Notes: a model not told the origin generated them from the sequence alone. A stretch of 64,000 bases of DNA from Pseudoalteromonas sp. MM1 (GCF_030296835.1 NZ_AP027922.1:248001-312000); one strand, 5' to 3'; positions 42,768 through 53,192 are shown, counted from the first letter of the stretch. Numbers and translations: made by a program.

Positions 42768-42794
42768 GTAAGACAGTTATCTACTGTCTTACGA
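42768..42794 (+). terminator. Hairpin immediately after rpoC
   Basis: 11-bp stem TCGTAAGACAG with CTGTCTTACGA, five-base loop, about 30 bp after the rpoC stop. It is not followed by a T-run, so it may act as a 3'-end processing or stability hairpin rather than a terminator. Confidence 0.6.
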
Positions 42795-42804
42795 TGAGTT
42801 TAGG

Positions 42805-42833
42805 TTGACAGGTTAAACTTTGCTCATTAAAAT
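42805..42833 (+). promoter_or_regulatory. Promoter of the str operon (rpsL-rpsG-fusA-tuf)
   Basis: Consensus TTGACA (42805-42810), 17-bp spacer, TAAAAT (42828-42833). Predicted start near 42840, inside the rpoC terminator structure described at 42834-42897. Confidence 0.82.
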
Positions 42834-42897
42834 TCCGCCACCCATTTACTTGCATGTATGTTACAAGCTTGTAAAAAGGGCGGATTTTTTTATTTTT
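42834..42897 (+). terminator. rpoC terminator overlapping the rpsL transcription start
   Basis: TCCGCC (42834-42839) pairs with GGCGGA (42879-42884), with an inner CTTG/CAAG stem, followed by a long T-rich run (42885-42898). The 5' arm lies between the rpsL -10 box and the predicted start. Confidence 0.7.
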
Positions 42898-42931
42898 TTC
42901 AGTAGTAATTTTAATTTCAGGAGCTATTTAA

Positions 42932-43306
42932 ATGGCAACTATTAACCAGCTAGTGCGTAAGCCACGTCGTAGCAAGGTTACTAAAAGTAACTCAGCTGCG
43001 CTTAAAGCGTGTCCGCAAAAGCGTGGTGTATGTACTCGCGTATATACAACTACACCTAAGAAACCAAACTCAGCGTTACGTAAAGTAGCTCGTGTACGTT
43101 TAACTAACGGTTTCGAAGTAACATCATACATCGGTGGTGAAGGTCATAACCTTCAAGAGCACAGTGTAATCCTAATCCGTGGTGGTCGTGTTAAAGATTT
43201 ACCAGGTGTGCGTTTTCACACTGTACGTGGTGCACTTGACTGTGCAGGCGTTAGCGACCGTCGTCAAGCTCGTTCTAAATACGGTGCAAAACGCCCTAAA
43301 GGCTAA
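42932..43306 (+). CDS. rpsL: 30S ribosomal protein S12
   Basis: 124 residues, as in E. coli. Part of the decoding site. [18 protein letters not shown] (~38-55) and [12 protein letters not shown] (~84-95) carry the lysines (43 and 88 in E. coli numbering) changed in streptomycin-resistant mutants; both are wild type here. Preceded by CAGGAGCTATTTAA. First gene of the str operon. Confidence 0.98.
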   Translation: MATINQLVRKPRRSKVTKSNSAALKACPQKRGVCTRVYTTTPKKPNSALRKVARVRLTNGFEVTSYIGGEGHNLQEHSVILIRGGRVKDLPGVRFHTVRGALDCAGVSDRRQARSKYGAKRPKG

Positions 43307-43403
43307 TTGTTTTCCGTTAGTAAGGCCAAGCACTAAATATTATTAATTATTGTTTTGGGTGATTGTTCCAAAAGGACAAACCTGAATAAACCGGAGATAC
43401 AAA

Positions 43404-43874
43404 ATGCCTAGAAGACGCGTAATAGGTCAACGTAAAATTCTTCCAGATCCTAAGTTCGGATCGGAACTTCTTGCTAAATTCGTTAACATCGTAATGTTAG
43501 ACGGCAAGAAATCTACTGCTGAAAAAATTGTTTATGGTGCGCTAGACGTGGCTGCTGAGAAATCAGGCAAGTCGCACCTAGAAATCTTTGAATCTGCACT
43601 TGATAACATCCGTCCACAGGTAGAGGTTAAATCTCGCCGTGTTGGTGGTTCAACTTATCAAGTTCCAGTTGAAGTACGTCCAGTACGTCGCAACGCATTA
43701 GGTATGCGTTGGTTAGTAGACGCTGCACGTAAGCGTGGCGAAAAATCTATGGGCTTACGTTTAGCTCAAGAAATCGTTGACGCTGCTGATAATAAAGGCA
43801 CTGCGGTTAAGAAACGTGAAGACGTTCACCGTATGGCTGAAGCGAATAAAGCATTCGCACATTACCGTTGGTAA
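43404..43874 (+). CDS. rpsG: 30S ribosomal protein S7
   Basis: 156 residues, standard length for the short form. Nucleates assembly of the 30S head by binding 16S rRNA and, in E. coli, represses the str operon mRNA. Landmarks: [23 protein letters not shown] at the start and [28 protein letters not shown] (~92-120). 97 bp after rpsL and 27 bp before fusA. Confidence 0.98.
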   Translation: MPRRRVIGQRKILPDPKFGSELLAKFVNIVMLDGKKSTAEKIVYGALDVAAEKSGKSHLEIFESALDNIRPQVEVKSRRVGGSTYQVPVEVRPVRRNALGMRWLVDAARKRGEKSMGLRLAQEIVDAADNKGTAVKKREDVHRMAEANKAFAHYRW

Positions 43875-43901
43875 TCTGTCCTTAACCTTTAAGAGGATCA
43901 T

Positions 43902-46016
43902 ATGGCACGTACAACTCCACTTGAGCGCTACCGTAATATCGGCATAGTAGCTCACGTAGATGCAGGCAAAACCACCACAACAGAACGTGTTCTGTTCTAC
44001 ACGGGTCTTTCTCATAAGATCGGTGAAGTACATGATGGCGCCGCAACTATGGATTGGATGGAGCAGGAACAAGAGCGTGGTATCACAATCACTTCTGCTG
44101 CAACAACGTGTTTCTGGAAAGGTATGGACGCGCAATTTGACGACCATCGTATCAATATTATTGATACGCCAGGACACGTAGATTTCACTATCGAAGTAGA
44201 GCGTTCTTTACGTGTACTTGATGGTGCGGTAGTTGTTCTTTGTGCTTCATCAGGTGTACAGCCGCAAACTGAGACAGTTTGGCGCCAAGCGAACAAATAC
44301 GAAGTTCCGAGAATGATCTTCGTAAATAAAATGGATCGCACGGGCGCTGACTTTTTAACGGTTGTAGGCCAGGTGAAATCTCGTCTTGGAGCAACGCCTG
44401 TTCCAATCCAGTTGCCAATTGGCGCTGAAGACGACTTTAAAGGTGTTATTGACCTTATAAAAATGAAAGCCATTAACTGGAACGAAGCGGACCAGGGTAT
44501 GACTTTCTCTTATGAGGCAATACCGGCAGAGCTTCAAGAGCTTGCTGAAGAGTGGCACTCTCATTTAGTTGAAAGTGCAGCTGAAGCCTCTGAAGAACTA
44601 ATGGATAAGTACTTAGAAGGTGAAGAGTTAAGTGAAGCAGAAATTAAATCTGCCTTACGTCAACGTACATTAGCGAACGAAATTGTTCCCATTACGTGTG
44701 GTAGTGCATTTAAAAACAAAGGCGTTCAAGCTGTGCTTGACGGTGTTGTTGAATACATGCCTGCACCAACACAAGTGAAACAAATCCAAGGTATCCTAGA
44801 AAATGGAACTGAGGAAGAACGTCCAGCTGATGATAAAGCGCCGTTTGCTGCACTTGCATTTAAAATTGCAACAGACCCGTTTGTTGGCACTTTAACCTTT
44901 TTCCGTGTTTACTCTGGTACTGTTAAACAGGGTGACGCGGTTTATAACCCAGTTAAAAGTAAGCGTGAGCGATTTGGTCGTATCGTACAGATGCATTCAA
45001 ACTCACGTGAAGAGATCAAAGAAGTTTACGCAGGCGATATTGCGGCAGCTATTGGTCTTAAAGACGTAACAACAGGTGAGACACTGTGTGATCCGAACTC
45101 TATCATTACGCTTGAGCGTATGGAGTTCCCAGAGCCAGTTATCTCTGTTGCGGTTGAGCCTCGCACAATCGCTGACCAAGACAAGATGGGTATTGCACTA
45201 GGTAAACTAGCCGCAGAAGATCCATCTTTTCGTGTACAAACTGACGAAGAATCAGGCCAGACTATAATCTCTGGTATGGGTGAACTTCACCTAGATATCA
45301 TTGTCGACCGTATGAAACGTGAATTCAGTGTTGAATGTAACGTTGGTAAGCCGCAGGTTGCATATCGAGAAGCTATTCGTTCAACTGTTGAAGTTGAAGG
45401 GAAGTTTGTACGTCAATCAGGTGGTCGTGGTCAATATGGTCACGTCTGGGTTAAACTTGAACCGATGGATATTTCGGATGATGAAGCACCAACTTATGAG
45501 TTCGTTAACGAAACAGTAGGTGGTTCGGTTCCTAAAGAATTTATCCCTGCGGTAGACAAAGGTATCCAAGAGCAAATGTCTCAAGGTGTACTGGCAGGCT
45601 ACCCATTACTTGGCGTTAAAGCGACTTTATATGATGGTTCATTCCATGATGTAGACTCGAATGAAATGGCATTTAAAATTGCAGGTTCAATGGCAATGAA
45701 AGCTGGGGCGCTTAAAGCAGATCCAGTTCTTTTAGAGCCAATGATGAAGGTTGAAGTAATCACTCCTGACTCAAACATGGGTGATGTAGTTGGCGACCTT
45801 AACCGTCGTCGCGGCATAATCGAAGGCATGGAAGATGCAATAGGTGGACTTAAGCAAGTTAATGCTCAGGTTCCTCTTTCTGAAATGTTTGGTTATGCAA
45901 CTGCTTTACGATCTGCAACACAGGGTCGTGCTTCTTACTCAATGGAGTTTTTGAAGTACGCTGAAGCCTCTAAGCAGGTTGCAGATACAATAATTTCAGC
46001 TCGCGCTGTTATATGA
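43902..46016 (+). CDS. fusA: Elongation factor G
   Basis: 704 residues (E. coli 704). GTPase that drives ribosomal translocation and, with RRF, recycling. G-motifs AHVDAGKTT (~17-25), DTPGHVDF (~89-96) and [10 protein letters not shown] (~143-152), followed by domains II-V. Shine-Dalgarno AAGAGG. Third gene of the str operon, 62 bp before tuf. Confidence 0.98.
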   Translation: MARTTPLERYRNIGIVAHVDAGKTTTTERVLFYTGLSHKIGEVHDGAATMDWMEQEQERGITITSAATTCFWKGMDAQFDDHRINIIDTPGHVDFTIEVERSLRVLDGAVVVLCASSGVQPQTETVWRQANKYEVPRMIFVNKMDRTGADFLTVVGQVKSRLGATPVPIQLPIGAEDDFKGVIDLIKMKAINWNEADQGMTFSYEAIPAELQELAEEWHSHLVESAAEASEELMDKYLEGEELSEAEIKSALRQRTLANEIVPITCGSAFKNKGVQAVLDGVVEYMPAPTQVKQIQGILENGTEEERPADDKAPFAALAFKIATDPFVGTLTFFRVYSGTVKQGDAVYNPVKSKRERFGRIVQMHSNSREEIKEVYAGDIAAAIGLKDVTTGETLCDPNSIITLERMEFPEPVISVAVEPRTIADQDKMGIALGKLAAEDPSFRVQTDEESGQTIISGMGELHLDIIVDRMKREFSVECNVGKPQVAYREAIRSTVEVEGKFVRQSGGRGQYGHVWVKLEPMDISDDEAPTYEFVNETVGGSVPKEFIPAVDKGIQEQMSQGVLAGYPLLGVKATLYDGSFHDVDSNEMAFKIAGSMAMKAGALKADPVLLEPMMKVEVITPDSNMGDVVGDLNRRRGIIEGMEDAIGGLKQVNAQVPLSEMFGYATALRSATQGRASYSMEFLKYAEASKQVADTIISARAVI

Positions 46017-46078
46017 TTTTAGCTTGTCTGGCTCAATAGTGAGTCAGGCTTTAATTTCTTAATTAGGAATTTTTTAAG

Positions 46079-47263
46079 ATGGCAAAAGAAAAGTTTGAAC
46101 GCGTAAAACCGCACGTAAACGTTGGTACAATCGGCCACGTTGACCACGGTAAAACTACACTAACTGCAGCAATCACTAACGTACTTGCAAAAGTATACGG
46201 CGGTGTTGCTAAAGATTTCGCATCAATCGATAACGCTCCAGAAGAGCGCGAGCGTGGTATCACAATCTCAACTTCTCACGTTGAGTACGATACACCAACT
46301 CGTCACTACGCACACGTAGATTGTCCTGGACACGCCGATTATGTTAAAAACATGATCACTGGTGCTGCTCAAATGGACGGCGCTATCTTAGTAGTAGCTG
46401 CGACTGACGGCCCTATGCCACAAACACGTGAGCACATCCTACTTTCTCGTCAGGTTGGCGTACCTTACATCGTTGTATTCATGAACAAATGTGACATGGT
46501 TGACGACGAAGAGCTACTTGAGCTAGTAGAAATGGAAGTTCGTGAACTTCTTTCTGAGTACGACTTCCCAGGTGATGACTTACCACTAATTCAAGGTTCT
46601 GCTCTTAAAGCACTTGAAGGCGAAAAGCAGTGGGAAGACAAGATCGTTGAGCTTGCAGAAGCACTAGATTCTTACATTCCAGAGCCAGAGCGTGACATCG
46701 ATAAGCCATTCATCATGCCTATCGAAGACGTTTTCTCAATCCAAGGTCGTGGTACTGTTGTAACTGGCCGTGTTGAAGCTGGTATCATCAACGTGAACGA
46801 CGAAGTTGAAATCGTTGGTATCAAAGAGACTACTAAGTCTACTTGTACTGGTGTTGAAATGTTCCGTAAGCTTCTTGACGAAGGTCGTGCTGGTGAGAAC
46901 ATTGGTGCACTATTACGTGGTACTAAGCGTGAAGACGTTGAACGTGGTCAAGTACTAGCTAAGCCTGGTTCAATCAAGCCACACACTACATTCACTTCAG
47001 AAGTATACGTACTTTCTAAAGATGAAGGTGGTCGTCATACTCCATTCTTCAAAGGTTACCGTCCACAGTTCTACTTCCGTACAACTGACGTAACAGGTGA
47101 CGTACAGTTACCAGAAGGCGTAGAAATGGTAATGCCTGGTGATAACGTTAAGATGACAGTAACTCTAATCGCGCCAATCGCGATGGATGAAGGTCTTCGT
47201 TTCGCTATCCGTGAAGGTGGCCGTACTGTAGGTGCTGGTGTTGTAGCAACTATCGTAGAGTAA
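46079..47263 (+). CDS. tuf: Elongation factor Tu
   Basis: 394 residues. Delivers aminoacyl-tRNA to the ribosome. [10 protein letters not shown] (~19-28), [26 protein letters not shown] (~81-106) and NKCDMV (~136-141) mark the GTPase domain; domains II and III follow. Codon use is strongly biased, as expected for a very highly expressed gene. It is the only tuf in the window: the position before tRNA-Trp-secE, where many gammaproteobacteria have a second tuf, is occupied by deoC. Confidence 0.98.
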   Translation: MAKEKFERVKPHVNVGTIGHVDHGKTTLTAAITNVLAKVYGGVAKDFASIDNAPEERERGITISTSHVEYDTPTRHYAHVDCPGHADYVKNMITGAAQMDGAILVVAATDGPMPQTREHILLSRQVGVPYIVVFMNKCDMVDDEELLELVEMEVRELLSEYDFPGDDLPLIQGSALKALEGEKQWEDKIVELAEALDSYIPEPERDIDKPFIMPIEDVFSIQGRGTVVTGRVEAGIINVNDEVEIVGIKETTKSTCTGVEMFRKLLDEGRAGENIGALLRGTKREDVERGQVLAKPGSIKPHTTFTSEVYVLSKDEGGRHTPFFKGYRPQFYFRTTDVTGDVQLPEGVEMVMPGDNVKMTVTLIAPIAMDEGLRFAIREGGRTVGAGVVATIVE

Positions 47264-47291
47264 TAGTTAACTTTTAAGTTAATTAATACTA

Positions 47292-47323
47292 AAAAAAACC
47301 CGAGCTTAGTCTCGGGTTTTTTT
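47292..47323 (+). terminator. Terminator of the str operon
   Basis: CCCGAG (47299-47304) with CTCGGG (47311-47316), six-base loop, flanked by eight A and seven T. Confidence 0.94.
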
Positions 47324-47530
47324 ATACCTGAAGAAAAGTGTCTAGTTTTCAGCTATCAGCTTTTAGCTGCTTGGGGCTAATGTAAATAATGTTGTTTGGG
47401 TTGGCTTTACAAATCCCAAGCTGAAGTGGTCACTGGAGTGTAAAGGGGCTTATTCAGTGAATAACTATCGACACATAGTGGGTATTAGCCTAAGCTAAAA
47501 ATGGCTTAAATTTACAACAGGAAATGGGTG

Positions 47531-48334
47531 ATGAATAATAAAAATAACTATCCGCAAGGCGTTTTTTGCTGGGCTGAACTGTGTACTCATAATTGGCTAG
47601 AAGGGAAAGCTTTTTATACCTCGTTGTTTGAATGGGGAAATGACGATCAGCCCATTGGCGATGATGAGTATTATACTATGTTACAAAAGCAAGGTGACGA
47701 TATTGCCGCCATGTACCAAATGCCTAAAGAGCAAGTGGCGGACTCCTTACCTAGTTACTGGTTGACCTATATTGCAGTAGATGATGTTGATGCATGTGCA
47801 ATTAAGGCGCAAGAGCTCGGCGCGCAAATTATAGCGGGCCCGCACAATGTGATGGATGCGGGGCGTATGTTAATGCTTAGAGATCCTGCGGGTGCCACGG
47901 TGGCGCTATGGCAGGGTAAAGAACATATAGGATGCAAACGCCCTTGTGAGCTCAACACACCTTATTGGCATGAAATGGCAACGCGTGATAGTGAAACGAG
48001 TCGTCATTTTTACTGTGAACTACTGGGGTGGAAAAGTGAAACAAAGCCTATGGAAGGTATGGATTACACCTTATTTTTAGTTGCTGGCAAGCCGGTAGCT
48101 GGCATGCTACAAATGACCGATGAATGGCCACAAGATGTGCCTCCTCACTGGATGATTTATTTTGCAGTGGATAACTGCGACAGCTATGTTAAAGAAGCGG
48201 CGAGCCTTGGAGGGCAAGTGTGTGTACCCGCCACAGATATCCCTGATGTAGGGCGATTTAGTGTTATTTGCGATCCTCAAGGGGCTGTTTTTTCTATCAT
48301 TGAATCAGCAATGGATGATATTAAAGCTCAGTAA
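47531..48334 (+). CDS. VOC family protein, two glyoxalase-like domains
   Basis: 267 residues from the ATG at 47531 (AGGAAA upstream). Two tandem VOC half-units (~5-125 and ~135-262), each opening with FCWAEL/YWHEMATRD-type strands and containing LLGW or FEWG and PAG- or PQGA-type turns. Such tandem VOC proteins are related to glyoxalase I, bleomycin-resistance proteins and a Streptomyces hydroxylase; the substrate is unknown. Metal ligands cannot be assigned with confidence. Single gene after the str terminator. Confidence 0.85.
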   Translation: MNNKNNYPQGVFCWAELCTHNWLEGKAFYTSLFEWGNDDQPIGDDEYYTMLQKQGDDIAAMYQMPKEQVADSLPSYWLTYIAVDDVDACAIKAQELGAQIIAGPHNVMDAGRMLMLRDPAGATVALWQGKEHIGCKRPCELNTPYWHEMATRDSETSRHFYCELLGWKSETKPMEGMDYTLFLVAGKPVAGMLQMTDEWPQDVPPHWMIYFAVDNCDSYVKEAASLGGQVCVPATDIPDVGRFSVICDPQGAVFSIIESAMDDIKAQ

Positions 48335-48449
48335 TTACCAACGCTCAAGTTTAAATTTTAGACTTTAGTGTGGTTATTTAGGCGCAGTAATTGTGTGCTT
48401 TTTTGCTATAATGGCAGGTAATTACACCGTCAGCCAGCAAGAGAGCACA

Positions 48450-48815
48450 ATGGAATTTGAACAAGATAGTAAATTAACCTTACCGTTATTTATTTTAAAT
48501 GAGTCGCTTAGTGAGCGAGATGTAGAAAAGCCTGACTTAGACATTTCCTTTGCTCTTACTGATGATCTACTGACGCAGATATGCCAAAACCCAGCGCTCG
48601 ATAGCAGTATTGCTATTAGTTTAAAAGAGTATGTACTTGAGCTATACAGCAGTGAATTTAATGACGTATTGAATCACGAGCACGATGCACAAATAACGCT
48701 AACCCACGGCCCACTGCTAAGTGTGGTGTTAAATATGCACGACAGCCAGACTTTTGTCTCTCCGCAAATGGATATGATGCCGACCTTCGACCTAGGTGAT
48801 GAGGACGAAGAATGA
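48450..48815 (+). CDS. Small acidic protein of unknown function coupled to cti
   Basis: 121 residues from the ATG at 48450, the start best placed behind AAGAGAG. Very acidic, ending DLGDEDEE; no signal peptide, membrane helix or recognised domain. Segments such as LPLFILNESLSERDVEKPDLDI and SLKEYVLELYSSEF suggest a mixed alpha/beta fold. Its TGA overlaps the ATG of cti (ATGA at 48812-48815), so translation of the two is likely coupled. I do not recognise the family. A role connected with Cti expression or membrane adaptation is speculation from the overlap. Confidence 0.75.
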   Translation: MEFEQDSKLTLPLFILNESLSERDVEKPDLDISFALTDDLLTQICQNPALDSSIAISLKEYVLELYSSEFNDVLNHEHDAQITLTHGPLLSVVLNMHDSQTFVSPQMDMMPTFDLGDEDEE

Positions 48816-51145
48816 AAAAAATTCTGATCAGTACATTAGTCCTTATTATCCTCAGTGGGTGTGCTTATTTAGGTAATGCTCATTACAACGACTTATTTGG
48901 TGATGAACAAACACAGCAGCGAATTGTGCCGCACGATACCGGCGCTGGTGCCGAGTTTTTGCAAAGTGTTAAGCCTGTGCTAGATACACGTTGTGTGGTA
49001 TGCCATGGTTGTTATGATGCGCCTTGTCAGCTAAAGCTTTCTTCGCCTGAAGGGATAGATAGAGGGCTAAGTAAAGAGCTTGTTTATGACGGAACACGGC
49101 TATTAGCAAGCACGCCTAGTCGATTATTATTTGATGCAACCAGTACTGAGCAATGGCGCAAGAAAGGCTTTACCCCAGTGCTTAATGAACGTAACCAAAG
49201 CTCGGAAGCAAACCTTGCCGGTGGGGTGTTATTTAATTCACTCGTACTTAAGCAAAGTGCACCGTTGCCAGAGAATGAAATTCTTGATGATGAATTTGAT
49301 TTTTCACTTAGCCGCTCACAAACCTGCGCAACTATGGGTGAGTTTGACCGATTAGCAGCAGAACAACCCCACGGCGGTATGCCTTACGGTTTACCTGGAG
49401 TATCTAGCCAAGAGTTTTACCATTTACAAAAATGGCTTAAAGACGGTGGAAAGATGGCACACATTAAACCGCCTACCAAAGCCGAGCTAACAAACGTTAA
49501 AAATTGGGAAGCGTTTTTAAATCAAGACAGCTTAAAATACCAGCTAGCCGCGCGTTATATTTATGAACATTGGTTTTTAGCCCATATTTACTTTGATTCT
49601 GATAACCCGCAAAGCTTTTTTAAATTAGTACGCTCAAGTACGCCCCCAGGCGAAGAAATTAAGTTAATTAATACGCGCCGACCTTATGATGATCCAAAAG
49701 TGAGTCGAGTTTACTATCGCTTATTACAAGAACGATCAACCGTTTTGTCAAAAACACATCTACCGCTAAGGCTTGATGACGCTAAGCTTACACGTATTTA
49801 TGAGCAATTTATTGCCCCTGATTATACCGTCACTAAAATGCCTAGTTATGAGCCTAAATCAGCGTCTAACCCTTTTAAAACGTTTGAAGTGCTCCCTATT
49901 AATGCTAAGTATCAGTTTATGCTTGATGAAGCAGAGCTAATTATAATGGGCTTTATTAAGGGCCCCGTATGTCGAGGCCAAATTGCGCTTAATGTAATTA
50001 ACGATCACTTTTGGGTGGCCTTTGCTGACCCTGAAAAAGTCGCGACACCAGCCGTAGAGGATATGTTACTGCAACACGAAGAAGCGCTCGAGTTACCAGC
50101 AGCAGAAGAGAGCAACGCATTGCCTATTTCTAACTGGGTTAAATATTCAGTACGTGAGAAAAAATACTTACAGGCTAAAGTTGAACTGGCTAACGAGATG
50201 TTTAAAAATGGAGAGCATTTAACCACCGACTTATTGTGGAAAGGTGAAGGCCATAACAAAAATGCTGCGCTTACTATATTTCGTCATTTTGATAGTGCCA
50301 CGGTAGTGAAAGGGTTTATTGGTCAAGAGCCTAAAACTATGTGGGTTTTAGATTATGCGCTATTTGAGCGAATTCATTACTTACTTGTTGCAGGCTTTGA
50401 TGTATATGGAAATATCGGCCATCAATTAGTGACCCGCCTTTATATGGACTTTTTACGTTTGGAGGGAGAGCAAAACTTTTTGGCCTTATTACCTGAAGCG
50501 AAGCGCCATCAAATTAAAAAAAGCTGGTACAGAAAGTCTCCGCCGAGTTTGTCTAAGTTTTTTAAAAATAACCGAGAGTTTAGCCAACCTAGCGGTATTG
50601 AATATAAAACTGATGACCCACAACACGAGTTGTATGGGTTAGTTAAGCAAACTTTAGCGCCAATACTGAGTGAGCACTACGACTATAAAAAAGTCCCTGC
50701 GCCATTAAATACACTTAACGATATGCCAGCGAAGGCGATAAATTTACTACCGCAGTTGTCGTATATTTTGGTTAAGCAAGATGATGAATCACATAAAGCT
50801 TATACGCTTATTCACCACAACGCGCATTACAATATTTCCAGCTTATTAAATGAAGATGGTCAGCGCGCATATGATGAGGATACTGCTACCCTAGTGCCTG
50901 GTTTTATTGGCGATTATCCAGCGGCTATTTGGTATTTAAATGATCAAAATGAAGTGGGTGAATTTGCACAGCTATTACCTCTTATGCAAATTGAAGCAGA
51001 TTACGCAGCTTTAAAAGTAAAATTTGGTATTCGTCGCTCACACCCTGATTTTTGGAAGTATAGCGACATAATGCATCAAGTAGCAAAAGAATATCGCGGT
51101 GTAGAGTTTGGTATGTTTGACTACAACCGATTAGAAAACCGCTAG
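48812..51145 (+). CDS. cti: Fatty acid cis/trans isomerase
   Basis: 777 residues (Pseudomonas Cti is about 766). Converts cis-unsaturated acyl chains of membrane phospholipids to trans without a double-bond shift, rigidifying the membrane under solvent or heat stress. The cytochrome-c-type haem motif CVVCH is at 61-65, with further cysteines in GCYDAPC just after it. Known Cti enzymes are periplasmic; here the N-terminus ends in a lipobox (LILSGC, Cys17), so a membrane-anchored lipoprotein is predicted. No other cytochrome genes are near. Followed by a terminator at 51204-51229. Confidence 0.94.
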   Translation: MKKILISTLVLIILSGCAYLGNAHYNDLFGDEQTQQRIVPHDTGAGAEFLQSVKPVLDTRCVVCHGCYDAPCQLKLSSPEGIDRGLSKELVYDGTRLLASTPSRLLFDATSTEQWRKKGFTPVLNERNQSSEANLAGGVLFNSLVLKQSAPLPENEILDDEFDFSLSRSQTCATMGEFDRLAAEQPHGGMPYGLPGVSSQEFYHLQKWLKDGGKMAHIKPPTKAELTNVKNWEAFLNQDSLKYQLAARYIYEHWFLAHIYFDSDNPQSFFKLVRSSTPPGEEIKLINTRRPYDDPKVSRVYYRLLQERSTVLSKTHLPLRLDDAKLTRIYEQFIAPDYTVTKMPSYEPKSASNPFKTFEVLPINAKYQFMLDEAELIIMGFIKGPVCRGQIALNVINDHFWVAFADPEKVATPAVEDMLLQHEEALELPAAEESNALPISNWVKYSVREKKYLQAKVELANEMFKNGEHLTTDLLWKGEGHNKNAALTIFRHFDSATVVKGFIGQEPKTMWVLDYALFERIHYLLVAGFDVYGNIGHQLVTRLYMDFLRLEGEQNFLALLPEAKRHQIKKSWYRKSPPSLSKFFKNNREFSQPSGIEYKTDDPQHELYGLVKQTLAPILSEHYDYKKVPAPLNTLNDMPAKAINLLPQLSYILVKQDDESHKAYTLIHHNAHYNISSLLNEDGQRAYDEDTATLVPGFIGDYPAAIWYLNDQNEVGEFAQLLPLMQIEADYAALKVKFGIRRSHPDFWKYSDIMHQVAKEYRGVEFGMFDYNRLENR

Positions 51146-51203
51146 TTGGTAATTGCAAAAGTGTCGTAATTACTCCATTTTTTACTATATATTTAATACA
51201 TTT

Positions 51204-51229
51204 AGCCCAGTCACGTTACTGGGCTTTTA
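51204..51229 (+). terminator. Terminator after cti
   Basis: AGCCCAGT (51204-51211) with ACTGGGCT (51218-51225), six-base loop, short T-run. Confidence 0.85.
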
Positions 51230-51281
51230 TTTATATAATTACTAAAGCTGATGTTGAGTTTTCTATATATAGGCTACACTT

Positions 51282-51443
51282 ATACCAATCTGCAATAATA
51301 TTTAATCATTTTCAGGGGCTAAACGTGTCGCTATCTGCGTTAAAAAACTCTCATTTAGAATAACTAAATAGCGAATTTTTTGCCTTGCTATCAACACGTT
51401 TATCCATCCTCAAAATAGATCACTTAATTATGCGGATTGGTAT
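51282..51443 (-). repeat. 162-bp interspersed repeat, copy B (inverted relative to copy A)
   Basis: Reverse complement of the element at 8077-8238 with the same length and about eight mismatches by eye. Its right end lies only 24 bp before the start codon of the hybrid kinase at 51468, so the kinase's leader and perhaps its promoter are within or next to the repeat. Confidence 0.88.
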
Positions 51444-51467
51444 TAAAATAAAAAAAGCGGCCTTACT

Positions 51468-53192
51468 ATGTTTAAAATTATTGCCAATGTAAGACAGCGC
51501 TACCGATGGGCGCTGATTGCTATTGCTCTGTTAATAAGTGGCTCAGCAGTATTGTTGCAGTATGGTTTTTCTGTGCAAAAGTACGATGCCAAAATTATTA
51601 ATATGGCGGGTAAGCAACGCATGCTTTCGCAAAAAATTGCCTGGCATAGTAATGCACTTCTTTCATCACGAATCGATGTTGCAACTCACACTCAATCACT
51701 AGAACACTCTCTCTCGCAATTTAAAAGCGCCCACCAAATGCTGCTTACAAAGCAAGGCAAGAGCTATCGTTATTTAACAAAAGAGTTAGAGGCCTTATAT
51801 TTTTCAGCACCCGCCAATTTAGACCAAGAAGTGAATGAGTTTATTAAGCAGGCTAGCTGGCTGCTGTATCAAAAAGGCGAAGTAGATACGCAAGTGCTTG
51901 GTGTAACGCATGTAGAAAACCTACTAGCTAAGCTTGACCGCGCTGTTACTTTATTTGAGCAGCAGGCTGTAAAAAAAGTTAACCGCGTGTCTAATTTAGA
52001 ATTGCTATGTTGGCTAATGGCCATGGTATTATTGCTTGTTGAACTAAGATTTGTGTTTATGCCGATGGAAAAAGAGGTGGAGCGCACGTTAGCGGCACTT
52101 CAAAAGCAAAAAGACTTTGTAGCGCAAATGAGCCAAAACAAAGAGCATTTTATTGCCAGAGCGAGTCACGAATTTAGAACGCCATTGCAGGGTTTGATTA
52201 CATCGATTGATGAGCTCACCATCAATGCTGAGCAGCAGAATATTAAAACGCAAGCAAGCTATTGCGCGCTCAGACTTTTATCTATGCTTGATGAGCTACA
52301 AGATTTACAAGCACTCAGCACGGGTAAGTGGGCGCCAATTCTTAAAAACGAAAACCTTTTAGAATCCATAAACAAAGTGGTGTTAGCATATGAGTATGCA
52401 GCGCAGCAAAAAGGGCTAAAATTAATCACTCATTTTAATGACTCCCTAAATTGTTTTTGTAAGTTAGATCATCAGCGCTTACAACATGTCCTAACCGAGC
52501 TAATTAGTAATGCAATAAAATTTACCGATAAGGGCGAAGTTGAAGTTACTGCAAACATGGAAAACTCACAGTTACAGATAACTGTTAACGATAGTGGCTG
52601 TGGCTTCTTTAGTGAAATAACAGAACTGGAGCTTGACTCATTTAAACAAACTAACCACTTTCAAGGCTTAAGAACGGGATTAACACGGGCACAGTATGTT
52701 GTTAAAGCGCTACACGGTACGCTTTCGTTTAAAAACAATGCAGCGAGTGGCGCTCATGTTACGCTCAATTTACCGATTGAAATTACCAATAAGCAAACAG
52801 AGAGAGAAATCGAAAAAAAACTTTTTTGTCTTGTGGTTGAAGACAACGAATTAAACACCTTGTTACTCACACGTATTTTAAAAACGTTAGGTGTGGATTA
52901 TGAATGCGTTGCAAATGGGCTAGAAGCCTCTGAAAAGGTATGTAAGACGGACTATGATGTGGTGTTTATGGATTTAAATATGCCGGTGATGGATGGGTTT
53001 GAAGCAACTAAAAAAATACGCAAAGAGCTAAATAAAACCATGCCTATAATCGTTGTTACAGCAAATACCTCAGCTGAAGATATGAATTTAATTTATGAAT
53101 ATGGCGCAAGTGAGCATATTCATAAACCCATAAGTAAGCAGGCCGTGGCTGATGCATTGGTAAATGTATGCATAGCTAATGAAATAAACTAA
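51468..53192 (+). CDS. Hybrid sensor histidine kinase with PilJ-type sensor and receiver domain
   Basis: 574 residues, inner membrane. TM helices ~12-31 and ~177-197 enclose a periplasmic domain that opens with NMAGKQRMLSQKI (45-57), the conserved motif of NarX/PilJ-type sensors. HisKA with His234 (HEFRTPLQG), a HATPase domain (N-box LISNAIKF at 345-352, G-box NDSGCGF at 374-380) and a C-terminal receiver (~453-570) with phospho-acceptor Asp502 (MDLNMPVMDGF). No DNA-binding or other output domain and no adjacent response regulator, so a phosphotransfer partner or diguanylate enzyme elsewhere is expected. Ligand unknown; nitrate is only one possibility for the PilJ class. Confidence 0.92.
   Translation: MFKIIANVRQRYRWALIAIALLISGSAVLLQYGFSVQKYDAKIINMAGKQRMLSQKIAWHSNALLSSRIDVATHTQSLEHSLSQFKSAHQMLLTKQGKSYRYLTKELEALYFSAPANLDQEVNEFIKQASWLLYQKGEVDTQVLGVTHVENLLAKLDRAVTLFEQQAVKKVNRVSNLELLCWLMAMVLLLVELRFVFMPMEKEVERTLAALQKQKDFVAQMSQNKEHFIARASHEFRTPLQGLITSIDELTINAEQQNIKTQASYCALRLLSMLDELQDLQALSTGKWAPILKNENLLESINKVVLAYEYAAQQKGLKLITHFNDSLNCFCKLDHQRLQHVLTELISNAIKFTDKGEVEVTANMENSQLQITVNDSGCGFFSEITELELDSFKQTNHFQGLRTGLTRAQYVVKALHGTLSFKNNAASGAHVTLNLPIEITNKQTEREIEKKLFCLVVEDNELNTLLLTRILKTLGVDYECVANGLEASEKVCKTDYDVVFMDLNMPVMDGFEATKKIRKELNKTMPIIVVTANTSAEDMNLIYEYGASEHIHKPISKQAVADALVNVCIANEIN

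Noticed and set aside
42932..43306. Possible streptomycin-resistance allele of rpsL
   Set aside because: Both lysines (43 and 88 in E. coli numbering) are wild type.
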